Assembly (NCBI RefSeq): GCF_008195825.1
Contig: NZ_CP043329.1
Coordinates: 1,364,001 to 1,428,000, forward strand
DNA from: Pedobacter aquae
Lineage (GTDB): Bacteria > Bacteroidota > Bacteroidia > Sphingobacteriales > Sphingobacteriaceae
Direction: 5' to 3'
DNA: 64,000 bases
Shown here one piece after another: positions 34,464-42,969 of the stretch; the stretch's first letter is position 1, and the number at the start of each line of letters is the position of its first letter. A model generated the notes under the pieces. It was not told the origin of the DNA and did not search any database. It saw nothing but the letters and a program-made list of their open reading frames with translations. The translations under genes were made by a program, and so were the position numbers.

Positions 34464-35237
34464 ATGAACCGACTTAAACAACTATTCGATAAAAAAGACA
34501 AAGATATTTTATCGGTATATTTTACAGCAGGATACCCTACTTTAGATGCTACACTTAAAATTGCTGAGGAGCTTCAAAATGCCGGAGCAGATTTTTTAGA
34601 GATAGGTTTCCCCTACTCGGACCCCTTAGCAGATGGCCCTGTTATTCAAAAAAGTTCTGAAGTGGCTATAGAAAATGGTATGACATTAAAAGTACTGTTT
34701 GAGCAATTGAAATCTTTGAGAGAAAAAATTCATATCCCTGTTTTACTGATGGGCTATGCCAACCCCATGATACAATATGGTGTAAAAGAATTCTGTAAAA
34801 AAGCCGCAGAAGTTGGTGTAGATGGTGTTATTGTACCAGATTTACCGATGTACGAATATGAAGAACTGTATAAAAATGATTTCATAGATAACGGTTTAAG
34901 TAATGTTTTCTTGGTTACACCACAAACTTCAGAAGAAAGAATCAGAAAAATTGATGGTTTATCTCATGGTTTTATTTATTTATTATCATCATCATCAACC
35001 ACAGGTAAAGCCTTAAACGTATCAGATGAAATTGGTATTTACTACCAAAGGGTAAAAGACATGAAACTTAACAACCCTTTGATTATTGGTTTTGGTATAT
35101 CAGATCAAAAAAGCTTTGAAAGAGCTAACCAATATGCAAACGGAGCTATTGTAGGTAGCGCATTCGTTAAAACTCTTGCCGATAAGGATGATTATTTAGC
35201 TCATATTCCTGCTTTTGTTAAGGGGATTAAAGGGTAG
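34464..35237 (+). CDS. trpA: Tryptophan synthase alpha chain
   Basis: This barrel enzyme cleaves indole-3-glycerol phosphate and channels indole to TrpB. The 257-aa protein shows the catalytic glutamate and aspartate in DFLEIGFPYSDPLADGP, PVLLMGYANPM and GVDGVIVPDLP, and the phosphate loop GFGISDQKSF. It is the last gene of the operon. A weak hairpin with T8 follows at about 35427-35459, after an unusual GC-richer repeat stretch. Confidence 0.97.
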   Translation: MNRLKQLFDKKDKDILSVYFTAGYPTLDATLKIAEELQNAGADFLEIGFPYSDPLADGPVIQKSSEVAIENGMTLKVLFEQLKSLREKIHIPVLLMGYANPMIQYGVKEFCKKAAEVGVDGVIVPDLPMYEYEELYKNDFIDNGLSNVFLVTPQTSEERIRKIDGLSHGFIYLLSSSSTTGKALNVSDEIGIYYQRVKDMKLNNPLIIGFGISDQKSFERANQYANGAIVGSAFVKTLADKDDYLAHIPAFVKGIKG

Positions 35238-35274
35238 AGTTAGGGTGGAAAGTTTAAAGTTGGAGGTCTGGGAA

Positions 35275-35343
35275 GTCGGATGTCCGATGACCGCGGTCCG
35301 AAGGTTGGTGTTATAAGTTTAGAGTCGGATGACCGATGACCGC
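35275..35343 (+). repeat. Two near-identical GC-rich direct repeats downstream of trpA
   Basis: GTCGGATGTCCGATGACCGC (35275-35294) recurs as GTCGGATGACCGATGACCGC (35324-35343), with one difference and a start-to-start spacing of 49 bases. Around them are GGAAAGT and GGTTGG-type short repeats. The stretch 35238-35400 is clearly richer in G than its surroundings and contains no gene. Confidence 0.75.
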
Positions 35344-35426
35344 AGGCTGGGTGCTGAGAGTGGAAAGTGCTGGGTGGTGAATGATGAAATACCTTTTTTA
35401 TTAAAACATAACTGATAAAGAGAAAG

Positions 35427-35459
35427 AAGCGGATTTTTTAGAAATTTCGCTTTTTTTTG
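35427..35459 (+). terminator. Possible trp operon terminator
   Basis: A short stem, AAGCG / CGCTT (35427-35431 and 35448-35452), encloses a 16-nt AT-rich loop and is followed by eight T. The stem is short, so the call is tentative. Confidence 0.4.
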
Positions 35460-35480
35460 TTTTAGGGATTTCATCAAAAT

Positions 35481-36142
35481 TCAATATTTACTCATATCGA
35501 TATCATCAAAATCTTTAATTTCTGAAAGTTTAGCTAATTGTTTCACATCAATTTTCTTCCAAGTTTCTTTGTAAATCTCTTTCCCTTTAGGGGATACTTT
35601 TACAACCTCTTTAATTAATTTTTTCTTTGTCAAAAATTGATGCTTGTTTCATCAAATGTAATTCCATCAAAAACATAATTACTTCTATAAACGCTTTCAT
35701 AACCAATAAGCTTAAAATCAGTATTTATAGCTTTGAAAACATACATCCAAGAACCATATCTACCATGTTCATAAGAAATATTAAGATTTCCATTTTTAAT
35801 ACTAATAGCTAGTTCTGGAGCATAATAAACGCCTCCATCTTCATGCTCAGAAGAAAAGCAATCGAGGTTTTTTAAAGCCAATTCAAAGGAATCTTTTTTG
35901 TCAAATAAAATGATTATCCCTCTTCGGTTTCGGTCTAATTTTCCACGATATTCATCTACAACAAATTGCTCTTTATCAGTAGCTTTTATAAGCAAAACAA
36001 CATCTTCTATTCCATCCCTATTTAAGTCGCCTTTTATTTCTTCATGAATAATGAAACCTTTAGGCAAAAAATTGCTTACACTCTTAGTTTTTATTTGGCT
36101 AAAAGTTATTAACGTTAAAAAAATAGCAAGTGTAGATTTCAT
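35481..36142 (-). CDS. Exported protein of unknown function, VCBS/FG-GAP-like (frame broken once)
   Basis: The protein has a signal peptide (MKSTLAIFLTLITFSQIKTK) and a stretch GDLNRDGIEDVVLLIKATD resembling the calcium-binding repeat of VCBS/integrin-like proteins. As written, it stops after ETSINF at 35630. Adding one base to the A5 run 35632-35636 continues it for 50 residues (LTKKKLIKEVVKVSPKGKEI to DFDDIDMSKY), a tail I associate with Bacteroidota relatives of this protein. The restored length is 220 aa. It is probably periplasmic or surface-located. It lies next to a small lipocalin-like gene in the same direction. Confidence 0.75.
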
Positions 36143-36159
36143 AGTTTTAGATAAAAATT

Positions 36160-36525
36160 CTAGATTTTTGACATCAAAAATATACCCAAACCAATCTTTA
36201 ATATAAGCTCTGTTTCTGTTAGTTTAAGAATTTCAAATTCCATTTTTTCACCAGATGCATTTAAAATTAAGGCTTTAGAATCTTTAGAAAGCGCCCATTT
36301 ACCTACCATATTTTGTCCTAGAATATAACCTGTAAAAGCGCTATTACTTTTAAATTCTAGAGACATTTTATCGATAACATGAGCATTCAAATCTTTACGC
36401 CCTCTCGCATCTATTCCTTTATTCAAAGCTTTTTTAAAAATCCATTTACCTTTTAAAACATCAGCAGTCTGAGCATTTAAAGAGAAACTTATGATTAAAA
36501 AAACAAAAACTGTAAAAATTTTCAT
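36160..36525 (-). CDS. Small exported lipocalin-like protein
   Basis: The 121-aa protein has a signal peptide (MKIFTVFVFLIISFSLNAQ), followed by a domain with alternating strands containing LKGKWIFKKAL and VGKWALSKDSKALILN. The GKW motifs recall the lipocalin-like domain found in many Bacteroidota secreted proteins. No specific ligand or partner is known. It is followed by the VCBS-like gene 17 bases later, so the two may share a transcript. Confidence 0.7.
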   Translation of the reverse strand: MKIFTVFVFLIISFSLNAQTADVLKGKWIFKKALNKGIDARGRKDLNAHVIDKMSLEFKSNSAFTGYILGQNMVGKWALSKDSKALILNASGEKMEFEILKLTETELILKIGLGIFLMSKI

Positions 36526-36605
36526 CTTGTTTTATTTAAACTTTATAATTTTAACTATCCGTATTTAAGAATTTAAGTCTTGAATTTTTAGTGCTAGAAA
36601 TAATC

Positions 36606-37070
36606 TTAATTCTTCATTTCAATATTTAATTGCCTTCCTTCTGCTACAGCTTTTTTATCCATTGAGGAGCCAATTGCATAGCCTATAACAAAACCAAATG
36701 GTAAGCCTATACCTAAATAACCAATATTTCCTAAACTTAAACCTATGGCTACTCCTATTGGCAAACCAAAAGATGTAAAACCAAATATCATCCAAAGGTT
36801 TCTGTAATAGTTTATAGGAACAATTTTAAGTTCTTTTTCAATTTGCTTTAAAATTGAGGTTTGTTTTTGCCTTATTAGTTTAAAGAGCTGACTTCCTGTT
36901 AAAGAAGAAGAGTTTATTTCATCTATGGCATCGTTAATTAATTTTTCAATATCTTCTGGTAATTCTCTTTTTCTTAACTCATTTAAAAGCGCAGCAAATT
37001 GAGTGTAAACTTTATACTGTTTATCCTCGGTAGAAATATCTTGTCTTTGGTTTAATTCTTTAATGTTCAT
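36606..37070 (-). CDS. Hypothetical membrane protein
   Basis: I do not recognise this 154-aa protein. Residues 1-85 are charged and helical (NELRKRELPEDIEKLINDAIDE). Residues about 88-140 form two glycine-rich membrane helices (MIFGFTSFGLPIGVAIGL, GIGLPFGFVIGYAIGSSM), which resemble glycine-zipper segments. It starts at ATG 37070. The 187 bases upstream hold the long palindromic element described separately. Its function is unknown. Confidence 0.7.
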   Translation of the reverse strand: MNIKELNQRQDISTEDKQYKVYTQFAALLNELRKRELPEDIEKLINDAIDEINSSSLTGSQLFKLIRQKQTSILKQIEKELKIVPINYYRNLWMIFGFTSFGLPIGVAIGLSLGNIGYLGIGLPFGFVIGYAIGSSMDKKAVAEGRQLNIEMKN

Positions 37071-37129
37071 GTTTTTATTGGGGATAAGAGATTGATTTTG
37101 AGTTGGGTTAGGTTAATTTTTAACGTTTT

Positions 37130-37240
37130 GCGTATATGACTTGTGGCGGTTTTCGAAGTGCTTTCTTGTCGGTTTGCAACAAACTTACTTAAAAGCACAA
37201 AACTAGAATTTACCACTTACCCGCCATAAGTTATATACGC
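37130..37240. repeat. 111-bp nested palindromic element
   Basis: The outer arms GCGTATATGACTTGTGGCGG (37130-37149) and CCGCCATAAGTTATATACGC (37221-37240) are inverted repeats with two mismatches. Inside are GTGCTTT / AAAGCAC (37158-37164, 37192-37198) and an inner hairpin GTTTG-CAA-CAAAC (37172-37184). The whole would fold into one long bulged hairpin. It lies between two genes and has no coding content. Its layout recalls folded recombination sites or small non-autonomous elements, but it does not match the canonical attC ends. Confidence 0.75.
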
Positions 37241-37257
37241 TGTTGTGGTGTCGTTTT

Positions 37258-37995
37258 TTATTTTCCTTTCAGTCGAAACGAAGTATGATTTTCTATTATA
37301 ACTGTGTCGTTCTGAACATCATTACATTTTTTAACTCGCTTCATTTTATTCGCTTCAACATAATTGTCAATATGAACGATAAGCTTGTTGTCTGTAGTCC
37401 ATTCCACAACTGTTCCTTCAATTTTTGTCTTCATTCCAAGGTCAAGTAGTCTGCATTGATAGCCTAGATAACCAACGACCTTTTTTCCTTTTGTCCATTC
37501 AGCTTTTTTCTGCTCAAAACGAACTTGTTTGAGAGAGTCTTGTTTTGCTTGAATCATTTTTTGATAGGCGGTGTCAGTCTTAAGTCTTTGGAAATGCTCA
37601 TTTGACTTCTTCCAATAGTCTTGATAGTACTTAACTTGTTCATCTACTTTCCATTCTTGGTCATGAAGTTCTCTGTAATAAGAAGTCAGAATAATTCCCA
37701 ACATGTCGTCTGGGTGATAAATGCCGATGGAATTAAAATAGTCCGCAAGTTCTTTGCCTTTCCACAGTCCCCAATTGTTTCTCATCCACATTCCGAGTCC
37801 CATATGAGCACCACCCATATATTCGTCTTCCGTCATTTCGAGAATTTTCTGCTTGGTCGTGTCGTGATGGATAATTTTTAGTTGTTCAACAGCTTCTTCT
37901 AAGTTGAGAGGCTTGTAATTCTCTTTCTTCGATTCTGTCTGTCCAAAAATGGATGAAGAGGCAAAAAGTAATATGATTAGAATACTGTTTCTCAT
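37258..37995 (-). CDS. Exported protein of unknown function (DUF6794-like)
   Basis: The 245-aa protein has a signal peptide (MRNSILIILLFASSSIFGQ), then LNLEEAVEQLKIIHHDT and TEDEYMGGAHMGLGMWMRNN, WGLWKGKELADYFNSIGI and HPDDMLGIILTSYYREL. These stretches fit the DUF6794 family, which has no known function. A C-terminal beta-rich part (GMKTKIEGTVVEWTTDNK) follows. The start is ATG 37995; the longer frame to 38052 only adds non-conserved residues before the signal peptide. It is flanked by the 111-bp palindrome on one side and a 16-bp perfect hairpin on the other, as if carried as a single-gene cassette. Confidence 0.75.
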   Translation of the reverse strand: MRNSILIILLFASSSIFGQTESKKENYKPLNLEEAVEQLKIIHHDTTKQKILEMTEDEYMGGAHMGLGMWMRNNWGLWKGKELADYFNSIGIYHPDDMLGIILTSYYRELHDQEWKVDEQVKYYQDYWKKSNEHFQRLKTDTAYQKMIQAKQDSLKQVRFEQKKAEWTKGKKVVGYLGYQCRLLDLGMKTKIEGTVVEWTTDNKLIVHIDNYVEANKMKRVKKCNDVQNDTVIIENHTSFRLKGK

Positions 37996-38037
37996 GTTCG
38001 TTTTAATGCACCACAACTTATATATATGTATAGTTTT

Positions 38038-38077
38038 ACTTCCGTAATACACCCAAAACTTGGTGTATTACGGAAGT
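38038..38077 (+). terminator. Perfect 16-bp hairpin with T-run
   Basis: ACTTCCGTAATACACC (38038-38053) and GGTGTATTACGGAAGT (38062-38077) form a perfect 16-bp stem with an 8-nt loop and TTTT beyond on the plus strand. No plus-strand gene lies upstream, so it may be a leftover or mobile terminator rather than a working one. Confidence 0.6.
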
Positions 38078-38204
38078 TTTTATTATTTAAAAAATCAAAT
38101 CCTTGCTATAAAATAACAGGTAGCTACAAATTTCATTAGGCAATTAAATATTTCCATCTAAGAAAATTAATATTTCTTAAAAGTCAAAATTTAACAGCTT
38201 TTAT

Positions 38205-39386
38205 CTAAACAGATTTTGCTCCTCGCTTCGCTATGGTATTTAAAACCAAATAGCCTAAAATACCAGCCAGTACAGATGCTATCAAGATAGAAAACTTAGC
38301 TTGCAATTGGTTCTCGTACTCGCTAAAAGATAAGAGCGCAATAAAGATAGACATGGTAAACCCTATGCCAGCTAGTAAGCCTAAACCTAAAACTTGTTTC
38401 CATTTTACGCCGCTTGGTAAAGTACTTATTTTAAGTTTTACTGCTAAATAAGACATTAGCGTAATACCTAAAGGCTTCCCTATTATCAAACCTAAAATAA
38501 TACCTAAGCTTAAAGGGCTAGTTAAGCCATTTAACATGGCAGATTCAAATTTGATATTGGTATTGGCTAAGGCAAAAACAGGCATAATGAAGAAGTTTAC
38601 TGGTTTCACCAACAGGTGTTCTAATTTCTCTAACGGAGATTCTTGGTCGTCTTCAGTAGTAGGTAAGAAAAATGCTGTTAAAACCCCTGCTATAGTAGCA
38701 TGTACACCAAAACCATGTACAAAATACCATAAGCATAATCCCGGGATGATGTACATCCAAATTCTTTTTACATTGAAATAATTGAGTGCAAACAATAAAG
38801 CTAAACAAACCAAAATATAAGGCAAGTAGGCTAAATGTAGCTCCTCGGTATAAAAAAACGCAATCACGAGGATAGCACCCAAATCATCTACAATAGCTAA
38901 GGCGGTTAAAAATATTTTTAAGGATAATGGAACTTTATCTCCTAATAAAGAAATTACGGCTATTGCAAAAGCTATATCTGTGGCCATAGGTATGCCCCAA
39001 CCATGTAAAGTTGGTGAAGAAAGATTAACCAAAGCATAAATTAATGCCGGAGCCAACATACCTCCTATGGCTGCAAATATGGGTAAACTGGCTTGTTTTA
39101 TAGATGATAACTCGCCCTCTACCAACTCTCTTTTAATTTCTAAACCTACTAAGAGGAAAAATATAGCCATTAAGCCATCGTTTATCCATAACAATACCGG
39201 GTAACGCAAATGCAAGGCATCGCTATGGTAACCAACTTCTTTGTTTAAAAAATTTTCTAAGGCGGGGCCTAAACTGGTATTGGCAATGGTTAAAGAAATG
39301 ATAACACATATCATCAATAAAATACCACCAGCAGATTGCGACTGGAAGAAATCTTTAAATACTTTTAAATTGATAAGTTTCGGCAT
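38205..39386 (-). CDS. nhaA: Na+/H+ antiporter NhaA
   Basis: This 393-aa inner-membrane antiporter exchanges sodium for protons and sets cytoplasmic pH and salt tolerance. It has 12 hydrophobic segments. The ion-binding aspartate pair is in TALAIVDDLGAI, with the helix IV motif MATDIAFAIAVISLLG. The N-terminal part (FFQSQSAGGILLMICVIISL) is standard. The start is ATG 39386, 23 bases after the Sua5-type gene, so the two may be co-transcribed. Confidence 0.96.
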   Translation of the reverse strand: MPKLINLKVFKDFFQSQSAGGILLMICVIISLTIANTSLGPALENFLNKEVGYHSDALHLRYPVLLWINDGLMAIFFLLVGLEIKRELVEGELSSIKQASLPIFAAIGGMLAPALIYALVNLSSPTLHGWGIPMATDIAFAIAVISLLGDKVPLSLKIFLTALAIVDDLGAILVIAFFYTEELHLAYLPYILVCLALLFALNYFNVKRIWMYIIPGLCLWYFVHGFGVHATIAGVLTAFFLPTTEDDQESPLEKLEHLLVKPVNFFIMPVFALANTNIKFESAMLNGLTSPLSLGIILGLIIGKPLGITLMSYLAVKLKISTLPSGVKWKQVLGLGLLAGIGFTMSIFIALLSFSEYENQLQAKFSILIASVLAGILGYLVLNTIAKRGAKSV

Positions 39387-39409
39387 AGAAATAAGGATTT
39401 TGGGGTTTG

Positions 39410-40030
39410 TTATAAATATTCAGATAAGTCGCCTTTTCCTTCACGGATGATGTCAAATTCACCATCAAAACAGCTTACTACGGTAGAGGCTACGTTATCT
39501 CCATAGCCACCATCAATAACCAAATCAACCTGGTCTTTATATTTCTCGTAGATTAATTCTGGATCTGTAGAGTATTCGATAATATCATCATCATCATGGA
39601 TAGAGGTAGAAACAATAGGGTTACCCAACTCTTTTACAATACAACGGGCTATATTATTATCTGGAACACGGATACCAACCGTTTTCTTTTGACTAGATAA
39701 AAGCTTTGGAACTTTATTGCTAGCATTAAAAATAAAAGTAAAAGGACCTGGCAAAGCTTTCTTTAAAACTCTGAAAGTGGTATTGTCTATGGGTTTGATA
39801 TAATCTGAGATATGGCTTAAATCGTAACAAATGAAAGAAAAATTGGCTTTCTCTGGTTTTATTCCTCTTAAACGAGCTATCTTTTCTATGGCCTTGCTGT
39901 TGGTAATATCGCAACCCAAACCATATACCGTATCTGTTGGGTAAATGATGATACCCCCCTTTCTTAATACCTGTACTACTTGTTCAATAGCTTTCTCGTT
40001 TGGATTCTCTTCGTATATACGTAACAGCAT
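39410..40030 (-). CDS. L-threonylcarbamoyladenylate synthase family protein (Sua5/YciO/YrdC)
   Basis: The 206-aa protein has the YrdC fold with GGIIIYPTDTVYGLGCDITN, KPEKANFSFICYDLSHIS and LPGPFTFIFNA, then SQKKTVGIRVPDN and NPIVSTSIHDDDD. TsaC/Sua5 members make threonylcarbamoyl-AMP for the t6A modification of tRNA. The sequence is closer to the YciO branch, whose role is less certain. It is preceded by a TGTATAG / CTATACA palindrome at 40068-40085. It lies upstream of nhaA in the same direction. Confidence 0.9.
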   Translation of the reverse strand: MLLRIYEENPNEKAIEQVVQVLRKGGIIIYPTDTVYGLGCDITNSKAIEKIARLRGIKPEKANFSFICYDLSHISDYIKPIDNTTFRVLKKALPGPFTFIFNASNKVPKLLSSQKKTVGIRVPDNNIARCIVKELGNPIVSTSIHDDDDIIEYSTDPELIYEKYKDQVDLVIDGGYGDNVASTVVSCFDGEFDIIREGKGDLSEYL

Positions 40031-40067
40031 TATATTTCTCTTTTTTTACCTTTAAACTAACCTAAAC

Positions 40068-40085
40068 TGTATAGTATGCTATACA
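40068..40085. promoter_or_regulatory. Inverted repeat upstream of the Sua5-type gene
   Basis: TGTATAG-TATG-CTATACA is a perfect 7-bp inverted repeat, 38 bases before the start codon. It could be an operator overlapping the promoter. No regulator is known. Confidence 0.35.
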
Positions 40086-40238
40086 ATTTTCATGCCTTAA
40101 TTTTCATAAAATATGCTTTTATGGATACAAAAAGCCATTTTTCCATTAAAGAAGCTTTAATATTCACCCATTAGGCTCTTATAAAAGCGATAATGGCATA
40201 ATATTCGTATTTCTATTAATAAATCTAATATTAAAATT

Positions 40239-40463
40239 ATGAAAACTATGATAACGGAAGCAGCTAAAGACATGATAAGGAAGTTTGACCAAGAATTGTT
40301 CTCGATTTTAAGAGAGGATGTTAAAAAATTCCGTCAAAGTCATCAAGATAACATGATAAACTTCAATACCAAGAGGTTTGATATGGAGCTAAAACAAATT
40401 TTAGCTGCCGAATTAGAACAGTTTAGAAAACAAAGTGCTACCCCATTAGTTAAGGTAGGATAA
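40239..40463 (+). CDS. Small hypothetical protein (74 aa)
   Basis: I do not recognise this protein. It is charged and probably all-helical (MITEAAKDMIRKFDQELFSI, FDMELKQILAAELEQFRKQS), with no signal peptide or membrane segment. Start and stop are clean and a terminator follows 70 bases later. The upstream 208-base gap would hold its promoter and that of the divergent Sua5-type gene. Confidence 0.6.
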   Translation: MKTMITEAAKDMIRKFDQELFSILREDVKKFRQSHQDNMINFNTKRFDMELKQILAAELEQFRKQSATPLVKVG

Positions 40464-40535
40464 TTAAGCTACACTCTATCATATAATATATCAAGTAATC
40501 ATATCATCCTAAAAAATGATTACTTAACGTGAAAC

Positions 40536-40567
40536 AAAAAAGGCCAGATTTTCATCCGGCCTTTTTT
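40536..40567. terminator. Bidirectional terminator between the 74-aa gene and asnS
   Basis: AAAAAAGGCC-a-GAT / ATC-c-GGCCTTTTTT form a stem with a 4-nt loop and A/T runs on both sides. It serves the plus-strand small gene and, just past the restored asnS stop at 40569, the minus-strand gene. Confidence 0.85.
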
Positions 40568-40568
40568 A

Positions 40569-42016
40569 TTAAAATTCTGCATTTTTTGGAAAACGTGGGA
40601 AAGGTATCACATCGCGGATATTGGTCATACCGGTTACAAAAGTACTAACCTCTCAAAACCTAAACCAAAACCAGCATGTGGTGCGCTACCAAAACGACGT
40701 GTATCTAAATACCAGTATAATTCATCTTGCGGAATACCCAGTTCTTGCATGCGCTGGGTAAGTTTATCTAATCTTTCTTCTCTTTGCGAGCCACCAACAA
40801 TCTCCCCTATTCCTGGGAATAAAATATCCATAGCAGCAACCGTTTTTTGTCCGTTTACTTCTTCTTCATTTTGTCTCATGTAAAATGATTTGATATCTGC
40901 CGGATAATTGGTTAAGATCACTGGTTTTTTGAAATGCTTTTCTACCAAATATCTTTCGTGTTCGCTCTGTAAATCGGCACCCCACTCATCAATAATATAA
41001 TTGAATTGCTTTTTCTGATTAGGCTTAGAGCGTTTTAAAATCTCTATGGCTTCTGTATAAGTTAAGCGCTCAAAATTGTTATCTAAGCAAAAATGTAATT
41101 TCTCTAATAAGTTAAGCTCGCTACGTTCTGCTTGAGGCTTATTTTTCTCTTCTTCTAATAAACGGTTTTTTAAGAACTCTAATTCATCTTTACAGTTTTC
41201 TAAAGCATGTTTGATAACATATTTAAGAAGATCTTCCGCTAAGTTCATATTGTCTTCTATATCAGCGAAAGCTACTTCTGGCTCTATCATCCAAAACTCT
41301 GCTAAGTGTCTGGTGGTGTTTGAGTTTTCTGCTCTAAAGGTTGGCCCAAAAGTATAAATCTCACCTAAAGCCATAGCGCCAAGCTCGCCCTCTAGCTGAC
41401 CAGAAACGGTTAAATTAGCAGAACGACCGAAGAAATCTTCTTTGAAGTTTACTTCTCCAGTTTCTGTACGTGGGGTTTTATCAAAATCTAAAGTAGTTAC
41501 TCTAAACATCTCACCAGCGCCTTCTGCATCAGAAGCGGTGATGATTGGCGTATGTAAATAAACAAAGCCTCTTTCATGAAAGAATTGGTGTACCGCAAAA
41601 GCTAAATGATGTCTGATTTTGAAAACCGCATTAAAAGTATTGGTACGAAAACGTAAGTGTGCTATTTCTCTTAAGAACTCTAAGCTGTGCTTTTTAGGCT
41701 GTAGCGGGAATTTCTCAGCATCACTTTCGCCTAAAATTTCTACCGAGCTTGCCTTCACTTCTACCGTTTGGCCTTTCCCTAAAGACTCTACTAGTTTACC
41801 TGTAATCTTTAAGGCTGCACCTGTAGTTATTTTTTTTAATATTTCATCCGGAGTTTGCTCAAAATCAACCACTACCTGTAAATTGGCCATGCAAGAACCA
41901 TCATTTAAAGCGATGAATTGGTTATTTCTAAACGTTTTTACCCAACCCATTACTATTACTTCTTTGCCAAATGTGGTAGCTACCAGCAGATCTTTAACTT
42001 TTTCTCTCTTAATCAT
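40569..42016 (-). CDS. asnS: Asparaginyl-tRNA synthetase (frame broken near the C-terminus)
   Basis: This class II synthetase charges tRNA-Asn. It has an N-terminal OB anticodon-binding domain (VIVMGWVKTFRNNQFIALND), motif 2 (TFRAENSNTTRHLAEFWMIE) and motif 3 (APHAGFGLGFERLV). As written, it ends LVLL at 40634. One extra base in the A4 run 40638-40641 restores LVLFVTGMTNIRDVIPFPR and a proper end at 40569, giving 482 aa. The missing tail is strongly conserved and the gene is normally essential, so a sequence error is the best explanation. The start is ATG 42016 (MIKREKVKDLLV). Confidence 0.95.
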
Positions 42017-42202
42017 ATTCAATCGGATGTTTTTGATAAAGGCCAAAAATACAAACCTTTCTGTTAATTAAAACAAGAAATAGAACTAATAAGACAATTA
42101 AAGCAGGCAGGTGTTAATTTTTGTTAAAATTGTTTTGATGTAGATGATGTTATTAAACCATTATCATAATTTGTGTTCTTACTTATATAAAATTCAAACC
42201 AC

Positions 42203-42679
42203 ATGATGATGAAAAAATTAATTCAAAAAATTTCTATGGTTGGTATGTTGGTGCTAGCTGTAGCTATGAGTGCGCAAGCACAAGAAGGTCCAAAAAGAAA
42301 AGGTCCACAAGGTGGGGGCCCAGGCAGACCAGATGCGCCAGGAAGAGAAATGGTTGCTAACATGACCGAAGAGCAAAAAGCTTTGGCTAAAGCAAATATG
42401 GAGCAACAAAAGGCAGACCGTGAAGCTTTAAGAGCTACTTTTACCGAAGAGCAAAAAGCTATTATGGCAGACCAAGGTAAGGATATGTTAGAAAAGAGAA
42501 AAGCCTTAGAAGCTAGCTACTCTGCTGCACAAAAAGAATTGGTTGCTAAGCAAAGAGAAAAAGCTAAAGCGATGAGAGAGAAACTAGAGGCTACTTATAC
42601 TGCAGAGCAAAAAGCAGCTATGAAAGAAAGAAGAGCGCAAATGGGTGAAATGATGAAAGAAAAGAAAAAAGCTGAGTAA
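42203..42679 (+). CDS. Exported Glu/Lys/Ala-rich protein, Spy/LTXXQ-like
   Basis: The 158-aa protein has a signal peptide ending AMSAQAQ, then a Gly/Pro-rich linker (KRKGPQGGGPGRPDAP). Three spaced T-x-EQKA motifs follow (MTEEQKALAK, FTEEQKAIMA, YTAEQKAAMK) in a long helical region. The motifs resemble LTXXQ repeats of periplasmic chaperones such as Spy and CpxP, but the match is loose. The start is the first of three ATG codons. It is followed by a terminator at 42701-42739. Confidence 0.75.
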   Translation: MMMKKLIQKISMVGMLVLAVAMSAQAQEGPKRKGPQGGGPGRPDAPGREMVANMTEEQKALAKANMEQQKADREALRATFTEEQKAIMADQGKDMLEKRKALEASYSAAQKELVAKQREKAKAMREKLEATYTAEQKAAMKERRAQMGEMMKEKKKAE

Positions 42680-42700
42680 TATTTCTTTCCATTGATGAAG

Positions 42701-42739
42701 ACCGATGATATGATTTATTTAGAAACATCATCGGTTTTT
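42701..42739 (+). terminator. Terminator of the Spy-like gene
   Basis: ACCGATGAT (42701-42709) pairs with ATCATCGGT (42727-42735), followed by five T. Confidence 0.75.
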
Positions 42740-42809
42740 ATTTTTATAGGTTGATAAATTATTAAGAATGAAAGCTTTGTAATGTTTTTTAATAATTTTT
42801 AAAGAAATA

Positions 42810-42840
42810 TTGCAGAATATGATTTGTAAGCCTATATTTG
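42810..42840 (+). promoter_or_regulatory. Promoter of tRNA-Arg
   Basis: TTG (42810-42812) and TATATTTG (42833-42840) are 20 bases apart, an exact Bacteroidota promoter. The tRNA starts 25 bases later. Confidence 0.75.
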
Positions 42841-42864
42841 CACCACTTAAGCAATTTAAGTGAT

Positions 42865-42938
42865 GGTTGCATAGCTCAGCTGGATAGAGCAACTGCCTTC
42901 TAAGCAGTAGGTCTTTGGTTCGAATCCAAATGCGACCA
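42865..42938 (+). tRNA. tRNA-Arg (TCT)
   Basis: The cloverleaf has acceptor GGTTGCA / TGCGACC, D-arm GCTCAGCTGGATAGAGC, anticodon stem ACTGC / GCAGT with loop CTTCTAA (anticodon TCT at 42899-42901) and T-loop GGTTCGAATCC. CCA is not encoded. Confidence 0.95.
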
Positions 42939-42940
42939 CT

Positions 42941-42968
42941 AAAAGCCGACGAAATGTCGGCTTTTTTT
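42941..42968 (+). terminator. Terminator of tRNA-Arg
   Basis: AAAAGCCGAC and GTCGGCTTTT form a 10-bp stem with a GAAAT loop and seven T. Confidence 0.9.
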
Positions 42969-42969
42969 G

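Noticed and set aside
37130-37252. Canonical integron attC site
   Set aside because: The ends do not match RYYYAAC / GTTRRRY, and no integron integrase is in the window.
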